Positions 20,586 to 30,407 of a DNA stretch of 56,445 nt are shown piece by piece (the stretch's first letter is position 1; each line of letters begins with the position of its first letter). Origin of the DNA: an uncultured Ectothiorhodospiraceae bacterium (GTDB taxonomy: Bacteria > Pseudomonadota > Gammaproteobacteria > XJ16 > Halofilaceae). The notes under the pieces are model-generated. The model was not told the DNA's origin. It searched no databases and was given only the letters and a program-made list of their open reading frames with translations. The stretch spans positions 1 through 56,445 of the forward strand of contig CAJXKK010000018.1 of the NCBI GenBank assembly GCA_913055615.1, in the 5' to 3' direction. A program made the translations under genes and the position numbers.

Positions 20586-21776
20586 TCATGCGCATAGCAC
20601 GCGCTGGGCGGCGCCGGTCGCGGCACCGCGCTCGATCGGGGCATCCATATCCCCGAGGATCGCCTCGAGCGCGCTGAGGCAGAGCATCACGTTCTCCGCC
20701 CGGGCACTGTGCCCCATCAGGCCGATGCGCCACACTTTGCCGGCGAATGCACCCAGGCCGGCACCGATCTCGAGGTTGAACTCCTGCAGCAGACGGGTGC
20801 GCACGGCGGCCTCGTCGACGCCGGCGGGCGTCCACACGGAGTTGAGTTCCGGCAGTCGGTACGCCTCGTCGACCACGAAGGACATACCCATCGCCTCGAG
20901 CCCCGCCTTGAGTGCCTCGTGCATATGCCGATGCCGGGCCCAGGCATTCTCGAGACCTTCCTCGGTCAGCATCACAAGCGCCTCATGCAGCGCATAAAGC
21001 GCGTTGACCGGTGCGGTGTGATGATACGCCCGCTTCGACGATCCGCCACCATCGCCCCAGTATCCCATGATCAGATTGAGGTCGAGGAACCAGCTCTGCA
21101 CCTTCGTCGAGCGATTCTGGATCGCCTCGATCGCGCGCTCGGAATAGCTGACCGGCGACAGGCCAGGCGTGCACGAAAGGCACTTCTGCGTGCCGGAATA
21201 GATCGCATCGATGCCCCAGCGGTCCACTTCCAGCGGGATGCCGCCGAGGGAAGTCACCGCATCGACGATGGTCAGGCAATCGTGATCGCGGGCGAGGCGG
21301 CACAGCGTCTCGGCATCGGAACGGGCACCGGTCGAGGTCTCGGCGTGGACGAAGGCGACGATCTTCGCCTCCGGATGGCGCTTGAGCGCATCCTGGACTT
21401 TCTCCGGATCGACCGGGCAGCCCCAGTCATCCTCCACCATCACCGCGGTCGCGCCACAGCGCTCGACGTTCTCCTTCATGCGCGCGCCGAACACGCCATT
21501 GCGGCATACGATCACGGTGTCGCCCGGTTCGACGAGATTCACGAACGCCGCCTCCATGCCGGCCGAACCCGGTGCAGAGATCGGCATCGTGAGCCGATTC
21601 TCCGTGCGGTACGCGTATTGGAGCATCCCCTTGATCTCGTCCATCAGACCGATGAACGTCGGATCGAGGTGGCCGACGGTCGGCCGCCCGAGTGCCTCGA
21701 GCAGGCGTGGATGGACGTCGGACGGGCCGGGGCCCATAAGGGTACGGACGGGCGGGCGGAACGATTGCGCGGTCAT
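20586..21776 (-). CDS. PLP-dependent class V aminotransferase (alanine/serine-glyoxylate type)
   Basis: This 396-residue class V aminotransferase is of the alanine-glyoxylate / serine-pyruvate group. LMGPGPSDVHPRLLEALGRP is the typical N-terminus. APGSAGMEA binds phosphate, VDAVTSLGGIPLEVD carries the PLP-contact Asp, and YSGTQKCLSCTPG contains the Schiff-base Lys. ELNSVWTPAGVDE and WRIGLMGHSA complete the family pattern. The amino donor cannot be told from sequence. The ATG at 21776 has a purine-rich site upstream; an earlier start would add an unrelated Cys/His-rich tail. Confidence 0.88.
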   Translation of the reverse strand: MTAQSFRPPVRTLMGPGPSDVHPRLLEALGRPTVGHLDPTFIGLMDEIKGMLQYAYRTENRLTMPISAPGSAGMEAAFVNLVEPGDTVIVCRNGVFGARMKENVERCGATAVMVEDDWGCPVDPEKVQDALKRHPEAKIVAFVHAETSTGARSDAETLCRLARDHDCLTIVDAVTSLGGIPLEVDRWGIDAIYSGTQKCLSCTPGLSPVSYSERAIEAIQNRSTKVQSWFLDLNLIMGYWGDGGGSSKRAYHHTAPVNALYALHEALVMLTEEGLENAWARHRHMHEALKAGLEAMGMSFVVDEAYRLPELNSVWTPAGVDEAAVRTRLLQEFNLEIGAGLGAFAGKVWRIGLMGHSARAENVMLCLSALEAILGDMDAPIERGAATGAAQRVLCA

Positions 21777-21917
21777 GGTGGGTCTTCCCTGCGGTTCGTC
21801 GGGCAAATCGCAGGAGTATAGAGGCCGGTCCTCACCGCGTCCAAGCGCGACTTGTCCATGTGCGACCGAGAACTCACCGAGACCGCAGAGGCAGGGCGAA
21901 GGGCGACGGATTGTGTA

Positions 21918-22048
21918 GGCCGGCCTTCGCCGGCGTCCATCATGTTTCGGATGTGCGTCGGCATCTCCCGCCGGGGAATGCCGGCATTTCGCAGTGACAT
22001 GCATCCCGCCGGGATCCAGCGCCGCGGACCGCTCAAAGCCGGCCTACG
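21918..22048. repeat. Inverted GTAGGCCGGC repeats upstream of the aminotransferase
   Basis: GTAGGCCGGC at 21918-21927 is mirrored by GCCGGCCTAC near 22038-22048. The first arm continues into its own small hairpin (GCCGGCCTTCGCCGGC). This is a second, distinct family of intergenic palindromes beside the GCTTGCTCGCGA type. Related GCCGGCGAAGCCAGCCGGC sequence occurs near 20095. No open reading frame here looks real. Confidence 0.6.
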
Positions 22049-22056
22049 TCCCTCGT

Positions 22057-22110
22057 CCCTTGGCCCTCGCCCCTTGGCCCTTGGCCCTTGGCCCTTGGCC
22101 CTTGGCCCTG
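22057..22110 (-). repeat. Heptamer array (GGGCCAA) downstream of uppP
   Basis: Five perfect tandem copies of CCCTTGG occupy 22071-22105, preceded by two imperfect units and followed by a partial one. On the minus strand, which is the sense strand of uppP, this reads (GGGCCAA)n and starts 17 bases after the uppP stop. The spacing G3-N4-G3-N4-G3-N4-G3 fits the usual pattern for a G-quadruplex. A related array, (GGGCGAA)9, follows hemH. Confidence 0.92.
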
Positions 22111-22127
22111 CCACCTATCGTGCCGAC

Positions 22128-22928
22128 TCAGAAGGCGAAAACGAAGATCAACACCAGACCGAGCGCGATCCGGTACATGACGAACGGCGCCATGCCGAGG
22201 CGTTCGATGAAGCGCAGAAACAGATGGATGCACGCCCAGGCCGCGAGCGCGGCACACAGCGTGCCGGTCAGGAGCACGCCCCAATCCACCGGCGCACCAG
22301 TCGCGATGAGTTCGTAGACCTGTAGGAGTCCGGACAGCACGATCACCGGGATCGAGAGCAGGAACGAGAACCGGGCAGCGGCGACGCGGTCGAGGCGCAG
22401 CAGCAGGGCGGCCGTCATCGTGATCCCGGAGCGCGAGGTTCCGGGGATGAGGGCGATGGCCTGGAACAGGCCGATGAACAGGGCATCGCGCCAGTTCAGG
22501 CTGTCCTCGTCGCGGGTGCCGCCACCGCCGCGGTCCGACCACCACAGCAGCAGCCCGAAGCCGATACTGGCGGCGGCGATCACCAGGGGCCCGCGCAGGG
22601 TCGTCTCCACCACGTCCTTGAACAGCAGCCCCGCGAGGCCGACGGGGATCGTGCCGAGGACCAGCAGCCAGGCGAGGCGGGCATCGCCATCGCGCTCGCC
22701 CGTGAAGGGCGCACGCGCACCCGCGACCACGAGGCGCGCCACGCGCTGCCGGAAATAGCCGACCACGGCCAGCAGCGTGCCGAGATGCACGGCGATATCG
22801 AAGGCGAGCCCCTGGTCCTGCCAGCCGGTGATGACCGGCACCAGGATCAGATGCGCCGAGCTCGAAATCGGAAGGAATTCCGTGATGCCCTGCACCAGGG
22901 CGAGCACGAGCAGCTGAACGGGATCCAA
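22128..22928 (-). CDS. uppP: Undecaprenyl-diphosphatase UppP (BacA)
   Basis: This 266-residue inner-membrane enzyme dephosphorylates undecaprenyl pyrophosphate, recycling the lipid carrier for peptidoglycan and other envelope polymers. MDPVQLLVLALVQGITEFLP runs into the catalytic PISSSAHL. The second signature, IPGTSRSGITMTA, lies near the middle, and about eight transmembrane helices are visible. Length is normal. It is monocistronic in this layout, with a G-rich heptamer array behind the stop. Confidence 0.96.
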   Translation of the reverse strand: MDPVQLLVLALVQGITEFLPISSSAHLILVPVITGWQDQGLAFDIAVHLGTLLAVVGYFRQRVARLVVAGARAPFTGERDGDARLAWLLVLGTIPVGLAGLLFKDVVETTLRGPLVIAAASIGFGLLLWWSDRGGGGTRDEDSLNWRDALFIGLFQAIALIPGTSRSGITMTAALLLRLDRVAAARFSFLLSIPVIVLSGLLQVYELIATGAPVDWGVLLTGTLCAALAAWACIHLFLRFIERLGMAPFVMYRIALGLVLIFVFAF

Positions 22929-23035
22929 TAACCTCTCCTGCGCGCGCCATCACGGCCGCCGCGAGTGTACCGGCGCTGGATGCCGGCTGGCGAATCGGAC
23001 TGCGTGATATGCAGTCCGGAAGCTACGCGCGTGAA

Positions 23036-23280
23036 AAGCATTTTCTCGCCAAGGCGCCAAGCGCGCCAAGGAAAAAGAAAAATAGCGCTTTAGAGGATTA
23101 CGAGCGTAATGCAGCACGAGAGTCATGACTGACGAGCGACGAGAATTCGAAGTCGGGTTCCTCCAGGATAGTCGTAAAGCCGTGAAATCCCGGGAGCACG
23201 CTTCTCAGTCAACGATATCCTTTTCCCTGCCTTGCCGTTTTTCCCCTTGGCGCGCTTGGCGTCTTGGCGAGAAAACGCTT
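23036..23280. repeat. Long inverted-repeat module between uppP and coaBC
   Basis: The arms at 23036-23076 and 23238-23280 are near-perfect complements (two mismatches and a 2-nt gap over about 41 nt). They contain TTTTCTCGCCAAG followed by CGCCAAGCGCGCCAAGG. They enclose about 160 bases that carry no gene; a small palindrome ATTACG-AG-CGTAAT lies at 23098-23111. The rest of the 407-base gap between the divergent genes holds only the coaBC promoter. A module of similar design lies at 33391-33634. Confidence 0.85.
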
Positions 23281-23318
23281 TTAAGAGACTCCCCGAACCG
23301 GCGAAACGGGGCCCCCGT

Positions 23319-23335
23319 CTGCTACACTTCGCGCT
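23319..23335 (+). promoter_or_regulatory. Extended -10 promoter close to the coaBC start codon
   Basis: TGCTACACT, an extended -10 sequence, ends eight bases before the coaBC ATG. Transcription from it would begin within a base or two of the start codon, giving a leaderless or nearly leaderless mRNA. No Shine-Dalgarno sequence lies in front of the ATG and the -35 region is weak, as is common with extended -10 promoters. Confidence 0.5.
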
Positions 23336-24562
23336 ATGTCGGGACTGGCCGAACGCCGCATTCTGCTGGGGGTCACGGGCGGGATCGCCGCCTACAAGGC
23401 CGCCGAGTTCACGCGCCTTTTGGCGAGGGCGGGCGCGCAGGTGCGCGTGGTCATGACCCGTGCCGCGCAGGACTTTGTCGGGCCGCTCACCTTCCAGGCG
23501 CTGTCGGGCGAAAAGGTCCACACCGATCTGCTCGATCCCGACGCCGAGGCCGCGATGGGGCATATCGAACTCGCACGCTGGGCCGACCTTATCGTCATCG
23601 CCCCGGCGAGTGCCGACTGCATCGCCCGCCTCGCGCACGGCCACGCCGATGACCTGCTGACCACGATCTGCCTCGCCACGGAATCGCCGGTCGCGGTCGC
23701 GCCGGCGATGAACCAGGGGATGTGGGCGCATGCCGCCACCGCGGCCAATGTCGAATGCCTGCGCAGGCGCGGGGTCACCATCCTCGGGCCCGCCAGCGGC
23801 GACCAGGCCTGCGGGGAAACCGGCAGCGGGCGCATGCGCGAGCCGGCGGAGCTGGTCAGCGACTGTACCGAGGTGTTCGGGCCGCGTGTGCTCTCCGGCC
23901 ACCATGTACTGATCACCGCCGGCCCGACACTTGAGGCGCTCGACCCGGTGCGTTACCTGAGCAATCACAGCAGCGGGCGTATGGGCTATGCCATCGCGGC
24001 CTCCGCCGCCCGCGCCGGCGCGCGCGTGACGCTGGTGAGCGGACCGGTCCAGCGCCCGACGCCCGCCGGTGTCGAGCGTATCGATGTGCAGAGCGCACGG
24101 GAGATGCAGAGCGCCGTCGCGACGCATCTCGAAGCGGCCGACATCTTCATCGCGACCGCCGCGGTGGCCGACTATCGCCCCGCGGAGATCGCCGAGCGCA
24201 AGATCAAGAAAGGCGACGAGGACGGCCGGACGCTGGCGCTGGCACGCAACCCGGATATCCTGGGCGAGGCCTGCGCGCGGTCGCCACGACCCTACTGCGT
24301 CGGCTTCGCGGCCGAGACGGACACGGTGGCCGAAAACGCCCAGGCCAAGCGGCGGAGCAAGGGTGCCGATCTGATCTGCGCGAACGCTGTCGGCGCGGGG
24401 ATCGGTTTCGGCGATGTCGACAGCACGCTCGAGCTGTTCGACGAGCACGGCTCGGTCCGGCTCGGCCCCGCGGACAAGGAAACCCTGGCGCGCGAACTGA
24501 TCATGGCGATCGCCGAGCGCGTGCGGTCACTGACGCAAGAACAACGGAACAAAGCGACTTGA
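23336..24562 (+). CDS. coaBC: Bifunctional phosphopantothenoylcysteine decarboxylase / synthetase
   Basis: This 408-residue enzyme of coenzyme A synthesis has an N-terminal FMN-dependent decarboxylase (CoaC): [14 protein letters not shown], the PAMNQGMW motif, and the [15 protein letters not shown] flap with its catalytic Cys. The C-terminal CoaB synthetase begins near residue 190 with [20 protein letters not shown] and ends after [14 protein letters not shown]. It overlaps dut by four bases (TTGA). Order coaBC-dut-algC-argB is shared with Pseudomonas. Confidence 0.97.
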   Translation: MSGLAERRILLGVTGGIAAYKAAEFTRLLARAGAQVRVVMTRAAQDFVGPLTFQALSGEKVHTDLLDPDAEAAMGHIELARWADLIVIAPASADCIARLAHGHADDLLTTICLATESPVAVAPAMNQGMWAHAATAANVECLRRRGVTILGPASGDQACGETGSGRMREPAELVSDCTEVFGPRVLSGHHVLITAGPTLEALDPVRYLSNHSSGRMGYAIAASAARAGARVTLVSGPVQRPTPAGVERIDVQSAREMQSAVATHLEAADIFIATAAVADYRPAEIAERKIKKGDEDGRTLALARNPDILGEACARSPRPYCVGFAAETDTVAENAQAKRRSKGADLICANAVGAGIGFGDVDSTLELFDEHGSVRLGPADKETLARELIMAIAERVRSLTQEQRNKAT

Positions 24563-25020
24563 GCGCAGAGACCTATCGCATCCGGATCCTGGATGAGCGC
24601 ATCGGTGGATCGATCCCGCTGCCCGGCTATGCCACCGACGGCTCCGCCGGCGTCGATCTGCGCGCATGCCTCGACGCGCCGCTGACGCTGGGGCCGGGCG
24701 CGACCGCCCTGATCCCCACCGGCATCGCGCTGCACATCGCGCGCCGTGACCGGGCCGCGACCATCCTTCCGCGCTCCGGGCTGGGACACAAACACGGCAT
24801 TATTCTCGGCAACGGCGTGGGGCTGATCGACAGCGACTACCAGGGCCCGCTGATGGTCTCCTGCTGGAACCGCGGCAACACGCCCTTCACCATCGAAGTG
24901 GGCGAGCGGATCGCCCAGCTCGTGATCGTGCCCGTCATCCAGGCCGAGTTCGAGATCGTCGACGACTTCGAGCAGACCGCCCGCGGCAGCGGCGGTTTCG
25001 GCTCCTCCGGAAGGGACTGA
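24559..25020 (+). CDS. dut: Deoxyuridine 5'-triphosphate nucleotidohydrolase
   Basis: This 153-residue trimeric dUTPase hydrolyses dUTP to dUMP and keeps uracil out of DNA. The motifs in order are GSAGVDLRA (1), [11 protein letters not shown] (2), [13 protein letters not shown] (3), [12 protein letters not shown] (4) and the C-terminal [10 protein letters not shown] (5). The start is TTG 24559, which overlaps the coaBC stop. The next Met lies far inside the fold, so the TTG is well supported. algC follows after four bases. Confidence 0.96.
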   Translation: MSAETYRIRILDERIGGSIPLPGYATDGSAGVDLRACLDAPLTLGPGATALIPTGIALHIARRDRAATILPRSGLGHKHGIILGNGVGLIDSDYQGPLMVSCWNRGNTPFTIEVGERIAQLVIVPVIQAEFEIVDDFEQTARGSGGFGSSGRD

Positions 25021-25024
25021 ACTG

Positions 25025-26422
25025 ATGAAAGAAGCAACACCCGCCGTCGCGCCCAGCCTGTTCCGTGCCTACGACATCCGCGGCGTGGTCGGCGACACGC
25101 TGACCCGCGCGAGCGTGGACGCGATCGCCCGCGCCTTCGCCGCGGAAGCGGCGGCGCGGGATCAGTACCGCGTGGTCATCGCCCGTGATGGCCGCCTCTC
25201 CGGGCCCGACCTGCTGTCAGCGCTGCGCGCGGGCCTGATCGCCGGCGGCATGCACGTCATCGACATCGGCCCGGTGCCGACGCCGGTGCTGTACTACGCG
25301 ACCGTCGCGCTGGAGACCGGCACCGGCATCGTCCTGACCGGCAGCCACAATCCACCGGACTACAACGGCCTGAAGATGATGATCGGCGGCGACACCCTGT
25401 CCGGCGGCGCCATCCAGGCGCTGCGGCAACGGATCGAGTCCGGTGAGATCGCCAGCGGCACCGGTTCCGCCGAGGACATCGACGATTTCACGGATACCTA
25501 CCTCGCGCGCGTGTTCGGGGATGTGCACCTGAAGCGGCCGCTGCGGATCGCGATCGACTGCGGCAACGGCATCACCGGCGCGGTCGCGCCGCAGCTCTAT
25601 GAGGGGCTCGACTGCGAAGTCCACGCACTCTACGCCGAGGTCGACGGCACCTTCCCGAACCACCACCCGGACCCGAGCAAGCCGGAAAACCTGGCCGATC
25701 TGATCGCCTGCGTCCGCGGGCACGGTCTTGACCTCGGCCTCGCCTTCGACGGCGACGGTGACCGCCTCGGCGTGGTCGACGGTCACGGCAACGTGATCTG
25801 GCCCGATCGCCAGATGATCCTCTACACGCGGGCCGTACTCGCCGAACGCCCCGGCGCGGGCATCGTCTACGACGTCAAATGCAGCAGCCATCTCACGCGG
25901 GCGATCGCCGACGCCGGCGGTGACGGCGAGATGTACAAGACCGGCCATTCGTTCATCAAGGGCCGCATGCGCGAGCGCGACGCCGCGCTCGGCGGCGAGA
26001 TGAGCGGCCACATCTTCTTCCGCGACCGCTGGCCCGGTTTCGACGACGGCCTCTACGCCGGCGCCCGGCTGCTGGAACTCCTCGCGGCCGACACGCGCGC
26101 TCCTCAGGAAGTCTTCGCCGAGCTGCCCGACAGCATCAACACGCCGGAGATCACCATCGCGTTCGCCGAGGAAGGCGCGCACTTCGCGTTCATGGAGCGA
26201 TTCGCCGAGCAGGCACGCTTCGACGACGCCCGCTCGATCCTGCGCATCGACGGCCTGCGCGTCGACTACACCGACGGCTGGGGCCTCGCCCGCCCCTCGA
26301 ACACCACACCCGTCATCGTCACCCGCTTCGAGGCCGACACGCAGGAAGCGCTGGAACGCATCCAGAACGCCTTCCGCGAACAGATCCTGGCGGTGCAGCC
26401 CGATCTGGAGTTGCCGTTCTGA
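25025..26422 (+). CDS. algC: Phosphomannomutase / phosphoglucomutase (AlgC type)
   Basis: This 465-residue member of the alpha-D-phosphohexomutase family interconverts hexose 1- and 6-phosphates for LPS, exopolysaccharide and related sugars. FRAYDIRGVVGDTL opens domain 1. The phosphoserine is Ser107 in TGSHNPPDYNGLK. Mg binding is by FDGDGDRLG, sugar binding by GGEMSGH, and phosphate binding by RPSNTTPVIV near the end. Position between dut and argB matches Pseudomonas algC. It is shorter than P. aeruginosa AlgC-like proteins with N-terminal extensions, but complete. Confidence 0.94.
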   Translation: MKEATPAVAPSLFRAYDIRGVVGDTLTRASVDAIARAFAAEAAARDQYRVVIARDGRLSGPDLLSALRAGLIAGGMHVIDIGPVPTPVLYYATVALETGTGIVLTGSHNPPDYNGLKMMIGGDTLSGGAIQALRQRIESGEIASGTGSAEDIDDFTDTYLARVFGDVHLKRPLRIAIDCGNGITGAVAPQLYEGLDCEVHALYAEVDGTFPNHHPDPSKPENLADLIACVRGHGLDLGLAFDGDGDRLGVVDGHGNVIWPDRQMILYTRAVLAERPGAGIVYDVKCSSHLTRAIADAGGDGEMYKTGHSFIKGRMRERDAALGGEMSGHIFFRDRWPGFDDGLYAGARLLELLAADTRAPQEVFAELPDSINTPEITIAFAEEGAHFAFMERFAEQARFDDARSILRIDGLRVDYTDGWGLARPSNTTPVIVTRFEADTQEALERIQNAFREQILAVQPDLELPF

Positions 26423-26434
26423 ACACGGGTTTTA

Positions 26435-26845
26435 GAACCACGGATGAACACAGATGAACACGGATGGCGTTTTTGGTTACCGTTGCGCTTGAGGCGCTTC
26501 GCGGAAAGCGCGCGGGGACGATGGGCTTTGAAAAACAACCACGCATGAACTTTGGGGAACCAGTGGAGCTGCGCTGCCGTTACGTGCAGGGATCAAAAGC
26601 GAATGCATAACCCAAAAATGGACTAAAAATCGGTCTTACGGTTCACATCATAATAAGAACAAGCATCCGCGGGTGCGGCCTCGGTTCAGGCGCTGTCAAA
26701 AACACCGAATCACGAACGGAGCCATTTTTTGGTTTATTTTTAGTCCATTTTCTGGTTATGCATTTTGAGCCCAAACAGCGAAGCTCCAGAGCAACTGGAT
26801 GACCCAGAACGTCAATCCGTGTTCATCTGTGTCCATCTGTGGTTC
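26435..26845. repeat. Octamer-armed inverted module A (between algC and argB)
   Basis: The 459 bases between algC and argB hold no believable gene. They are nearly filled by a module with arms made of CACAGATG/CACGGATG units: the arm at 26435-26464 matches the complement of 26816-26845 with three mismatches in 30. Inside is a core element with its own terminal inverted repeats (26603-26763). The whole module is homologous to module B in inverted orientation: 26435-26602 pairs with 30206-30394, and 26764-26845 with 29955-30040. Confidence 0.9.
26603..26763. mobile_element. Core element, copy A, with 28-bp terminal inverted repeats
   Basis: The ends at 26603-26630 and 26736-26763 are inverted repeats with 26 of 28 bases matching; they read ATGCATAACCCAAAAATGG at the left end. 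The 105-bp interior aligns with copy B at 30041-30205 in the SAME plus-strand orientation at roughly 75 percent identity, sharing CGGTCTTA, AAGCATC and CGGTTCAGGCGCTG. The sequence around it matches copy B only in the opposite orientation. It is too short to code for a transposase and no target duplication is obvious, so it could be a MITE or an invertible segment. Confidence 0.75.
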
Positions 26846-26875
26846 CCGACCCGTGGTCTCCAACTTCCCGGATAA

Positions 26876-27763
<888 letters not shown>

Positions 27764-27783
27764 CGGCGTCGGCCGGTCGACGT

Positions 27784-28377
27784 CTACTCCTCGCGGTCGG
27801 CCGCGAGCTCGCGAAAGCGCTCGATCTCCCGGGCGAAACGGGCCTCCATCCGCACGCGCCGGGCCTGGATCCGCTCAAGCTCATCGCGTCGTCGTTCCAG
27901 TCGTTCACGCGCCGCCGCGCGCTGGCGCTGCATCGCGTCCCGGTTTTCGTTGTCCTCGGGCAGATCGGCGAGCAGCCTCTCATAGCGCTCGGTGCGCTCG
28001 CGTGCACGTCCGACGCGATGCTCCGCCAGACCGATCTCGCCATCGACCGCTTCGAGCCGGCGGTCGCGCGTGCGCTCGATGTCGGCCACGCTGGAATAGG
28101 ATTCCCACAGCACGCGATCGCGTCGCGCCTGCTCAGCGCTTTCAGCGGCTGCGGCCTCGTCGCGCTCCCGGGCGGCGGCGTCTTCCTCTTCCTGCGCTCT
28201 ATCAGGGTCAACGCTTCGGGCCGACTCGGGCGGCGGCGCGTCCGTATAGTGGACTTCCCCGCTCTCATCCACCCAGCGGTGGAGTTCACCCGCGTCGACA
28301 GCGGATACCCACAGAAGTGCGAGCAGCATAAGGGCGCTGGTAGCCACGTACGTGGTCGATGTATCCGTCGCTGTCAT
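27784..28377 (-). CDS. DUF4124 secreted coiled-coil protein
   Basis: This 197-residue protein has an N-terminal signal peptide or anchor (about 10-32). The DUF4124 motif ELHRWVDESGEVHYTDAPPP follows at once. The rest is a long charged helix (residues 75-190) rich in Glu, Arg and Ala, probably a coiled coil. Function is unknown for the family. The start reading MTATDTSTTYV places the signal peptide at the N-terminus; longer starts are Arg-rich and improbable. It is convergent with argB and lies downstream of pyrE on the same strand. Confidence 0.82.
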   Translation of the reverse strand: MTATDTSTTYVATSALMLLALLWVSAVDAGELHRWVDESGEVHYTDAPPPESARSVDPDRAQEEEDAAARERDEAAAAESAEQARRDRVLWESYSSVADIERTRDRRLEAVDGEIGLAEHRVGRARERTERYERLLADLPEDNENRDAMQRQRAAARERLERRRDELERIQARRVRMEARFAREIERFRELAADREE

Positions 28378-28444
28378 GCCGACTCCCTGGTACCGTCTTC
28401 GGCCGGTCACCCTTCGACATGCGAAGCAAAACGCGTGCCGCTTC

Positions 28445-29092
28445 TCAATGCAGCCCGCCGTACTGTTGGCGGTACGCGGCAATCTGGGCGCGATCGCCCG
28501 GCCGATCGCCGCATTCGTCCAGATAGTCCAGCACATCGCCCAGCGTGGCGATGCTGACGACCGGCGCATCGAGCGCGGCCGACGCCTCACCCGCCGCCGA
28601 ACGCTCGCCCAGTCCCCGCTCCTGCCGGTCCAGCGCGGTCACGACGGCCGCGACCTCCGCCCCCGCCGTGCGGATCAGGTCGGCGGCCTCGCGCACGGCC
28701 GTGCCGGCGGTCAGGACATCATCGACAATGACCACGCGCCCGCTGAGCGGGGCGCCGACGATACTGCCCCCTTCGCCGTGGTCCTTCGCCTCCTTGCGGT
28801 CGAAACACCAGGGCCGATCGAGATCGTGGCGGTCGGCCAGCGCGATCGCCGTCGCCGAGACCAGCGGGATGCCCTTGTAGGCCGGGCCGAACAGCATGTC
28901 GAAGTCGATGGCCGCATCGACGATCGCGTGGGCGTAGGCACGCCCGAGCCCCGCGAGTGCGGCGCCGGAGTCCAGCGCACCGATATTGAAGAAGTACGGG
29001 CTGACACGGCCCGATTTGAGCTCGAACCGGCCGAAACGCAGCGCGCCGCGCTCAACGGCGAGTTCGAGAAACTGGCGCTGATAGTCGCGCAT
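28445..29092 (-). CDS. pyrE: Orotate phosphoribosyltransferase
   Basis: This 215-residue enzyme of pyrimidine synthesis makes OMP from orotate and [22 protein letters not shown] binds orotate, [18 protein letters not shown] follows, and the mobile loop contains [12 protein letters not shown]. The PRPP-binding [16 protein letters not shown] is present, and it ends YGGLH. It is divergent from xthA with 65 bases between, the same neighbourhood (pyrE next to an exonuclease III family gene) as in Pseudomonas. Confidence 0.97.
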   Translation of the reverse strand: MRDYQRQFLELAVERGALRFGRFELKSGRVSPYFFNIGALDSGAALAGLGRAYAHAIVDAAIDFDMLFGPAYKGIPLVSATAIALADRHDLDRPWCFDRKEAKDHGEGGSIVGAPLSGRVVIVDDVLTAGTAVREAADLIRTAGAEVAAVVTALDRQERGLGERSAAGEASAALDAPVVSIATLGDVLDYLDECGDRPGDRAQIAAYRQQYGGLH

Positions 29093-29157
29093 GGAGTGCC
29101 CTGCCTCTGACGTTGCGGGTCGCGTATCATACCGGGCCTTTTCCGAGTGGAGGAACC

Positions 29158-29943
29158 ATGCGCGTCATCAGCCTCAATGCCAACGGTATCCGCGCGGCCG
29201 CGCGCAAGGGATTCTACGACTGGCTGGCGCAGCAGGGCGCCGATCTGGTCTGCATCCAGGAGACCAAGGCGCAGGTCGATCAGCTCAGCGACCCGCAGTT
29301 CCATCCGGAAGGCTACTGGTGCCACTACTGCGATGCCGAGAAAAAGGGTTACAGCGGCACCGCGGTCTACGCGCGACGCGAGCCCGATGAGGTCACCGAC
29401 AGGCTGGGCCTGGACGAATTCGACCGCGAGGGCCGCTGGTGCGAGATGCGCTTCGGCAACCTGGTCTTGGCCTCGCTGTACCTGCCGTCCGGCACCTCCA
29501 GCGAGGAACGACTGGCGGCGAAGATGCGCTTCCACGACCGCTTCCTGCCGCATCTGCAGGACCTGAAGGACAGCGGCCGCGACGTGATCATCTGCGGCGA
29601 CTGGAACACCGCACACACGGAGATCGACCTCGCCAACCCGAAGAACAACAAAAAGAACTCCGGCTTCCTGCCGGAAGAACGCGCATGGCTCGACCGGGTA
29701 TTCGACGAGATCGGCATGGTCGACGCCTTCCGCGTCGTCCACCCCGACACCCCGCAGCTGTATACCTGGTGGTCCAACCGCGGCCAGGCCTGGGCGAAGA
29801 ACGTCGGCTGGCGCATCGACTACCAGATCGTCAGCCCGAGCCTGAAAGACACCATCCGCGACGCCTGGGTCCACACCGAAGACCGCTTCTCCGACCACGC
29901 GCCGCTGGTCATGGACTACGAGTTCGATCTGATGTCTGCGTAG
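29158..29943 (+). CDS. xthA: Exodeoxyribonuclease III
   Basis: This 261-residue member of the endonuclease/exonuclease/phosphatase family repairs abasic sites. The sequence starts [20 protein letters not shown]. The metal-binding [21 protein letters not shown] and the closing [10 protein letters not shown][14 protein letters not shown] are all present. GTGGAGGAACC just upstream fixes this ATG. The Pseudomonas homologue in this position is Crc, which has lost nuclease residues; here the catalytic residues Glu, Asn/Asp and His are kept, so this should be a true nuclease. Confidence 0.94.
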   Translation: MRVISLNANGIRAAARKGFYDWLAQQGADLVCIQETKAQVDQLSDPQFHPEGYWCHYCDAEKKGYSGTAVYARREPDEVTDRLGLDEFDREGRWCEMRFGNLVLASLYLPSGTSSEERLAAKMRFHDRFLPHLQDLKDSGRDVIICGDWNTAHTEIDLANPKNNKKNSGFLPEERAWLDRVFDEIGMVDAFRVVHPDTPQLYTWWSNRGQAWAKNVGWRIDYQIVSPSLKDTIRDAWVHTEDRFSDHAPLVMDYEFDLMSA

Positions 29944-29954
29944 GCTTTTTCTCG

Positions 29955-30394
29955 GAACCACAGATAGACACAGATGAACACAGATGGGCGTTTGCGGTCA
30001 TCCTGCGCTTCTGGAGCTTCGCTGTTCGGGTGTGAAATGCCATAACCCAAAAATGGACTAAAAATGGACAAAAAATCGGTCTTATGGGCCACACCAGGAT
30101 AAGCGCAAGCATCTGCGCGTACCGCTTCGGTTCAGGCGCTGCCAAAGACTCCGGATCGCGCACCGATCCATTTTTCGTTCATTTTTAGTCCATTTTTGGG
30201 TTATGCATTTGCGCCTGATTCCTGCACGTAACGGCAGCGAAGCTCCGGAGGCGCGCGGTCACCCCAAGCCCATTCGTGTTCATTCGTGGTTTTCTTTCCA
30301 GGGCCGACCGTCCCCGTGCGCTTTCCGCCCAGCGCCCGAAACCTGACGGGTGCCACAGACACCATCTGTGTTCATCTGTGTCCATCTGTGGTTC
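29955..30394. repeat. Octamer-armed inverted module B (between xthA and ampG)
   Basis: The 464-base gap between the convergent xthA and ampG genes holds no believable gene. It is filled almost to the stop codons by a module whose arms (29955-29987 and 30362-30394) match at 32 of 33 positions and consist of CACAGATG-type units. A further CATTCGTGTTCATTCGTGG stretch lies at 30271-30289. The module contains core copy B. It is homologous over its full length to module A, in inverted orientation apart from the core. Confidence 0.92.
30041..30205. mobile_element. Core element, copy B, with perfect 25-bp terminal inverted repeats
   Basis: The ends at 30041-30065 and 30181-30205 are perfect 25-bp inverted repeats beginning CATAACCCAAAAATGG. 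The 115-bp interior is homologous to copy A in direct orientation, while the flanks of the two copies match only in inverted orientation. Next to the left repeat a second unit (ATGGACAAAAAATCGG) imperfectly mirrors the inside of the right end. There is no open reading frame of note. Confidence 0.78.
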
Positions 30395-30407
30395 TCACCG
30401 CTGCCCT

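Noticed and set aside
26266-26538. Short frames in modules A and B encoding phrases such as HLCSSVSICGS
   Set aside because: These are translations of the CACAGATG-type octamer arms. The same phrases appear at each module and no start signals support them.
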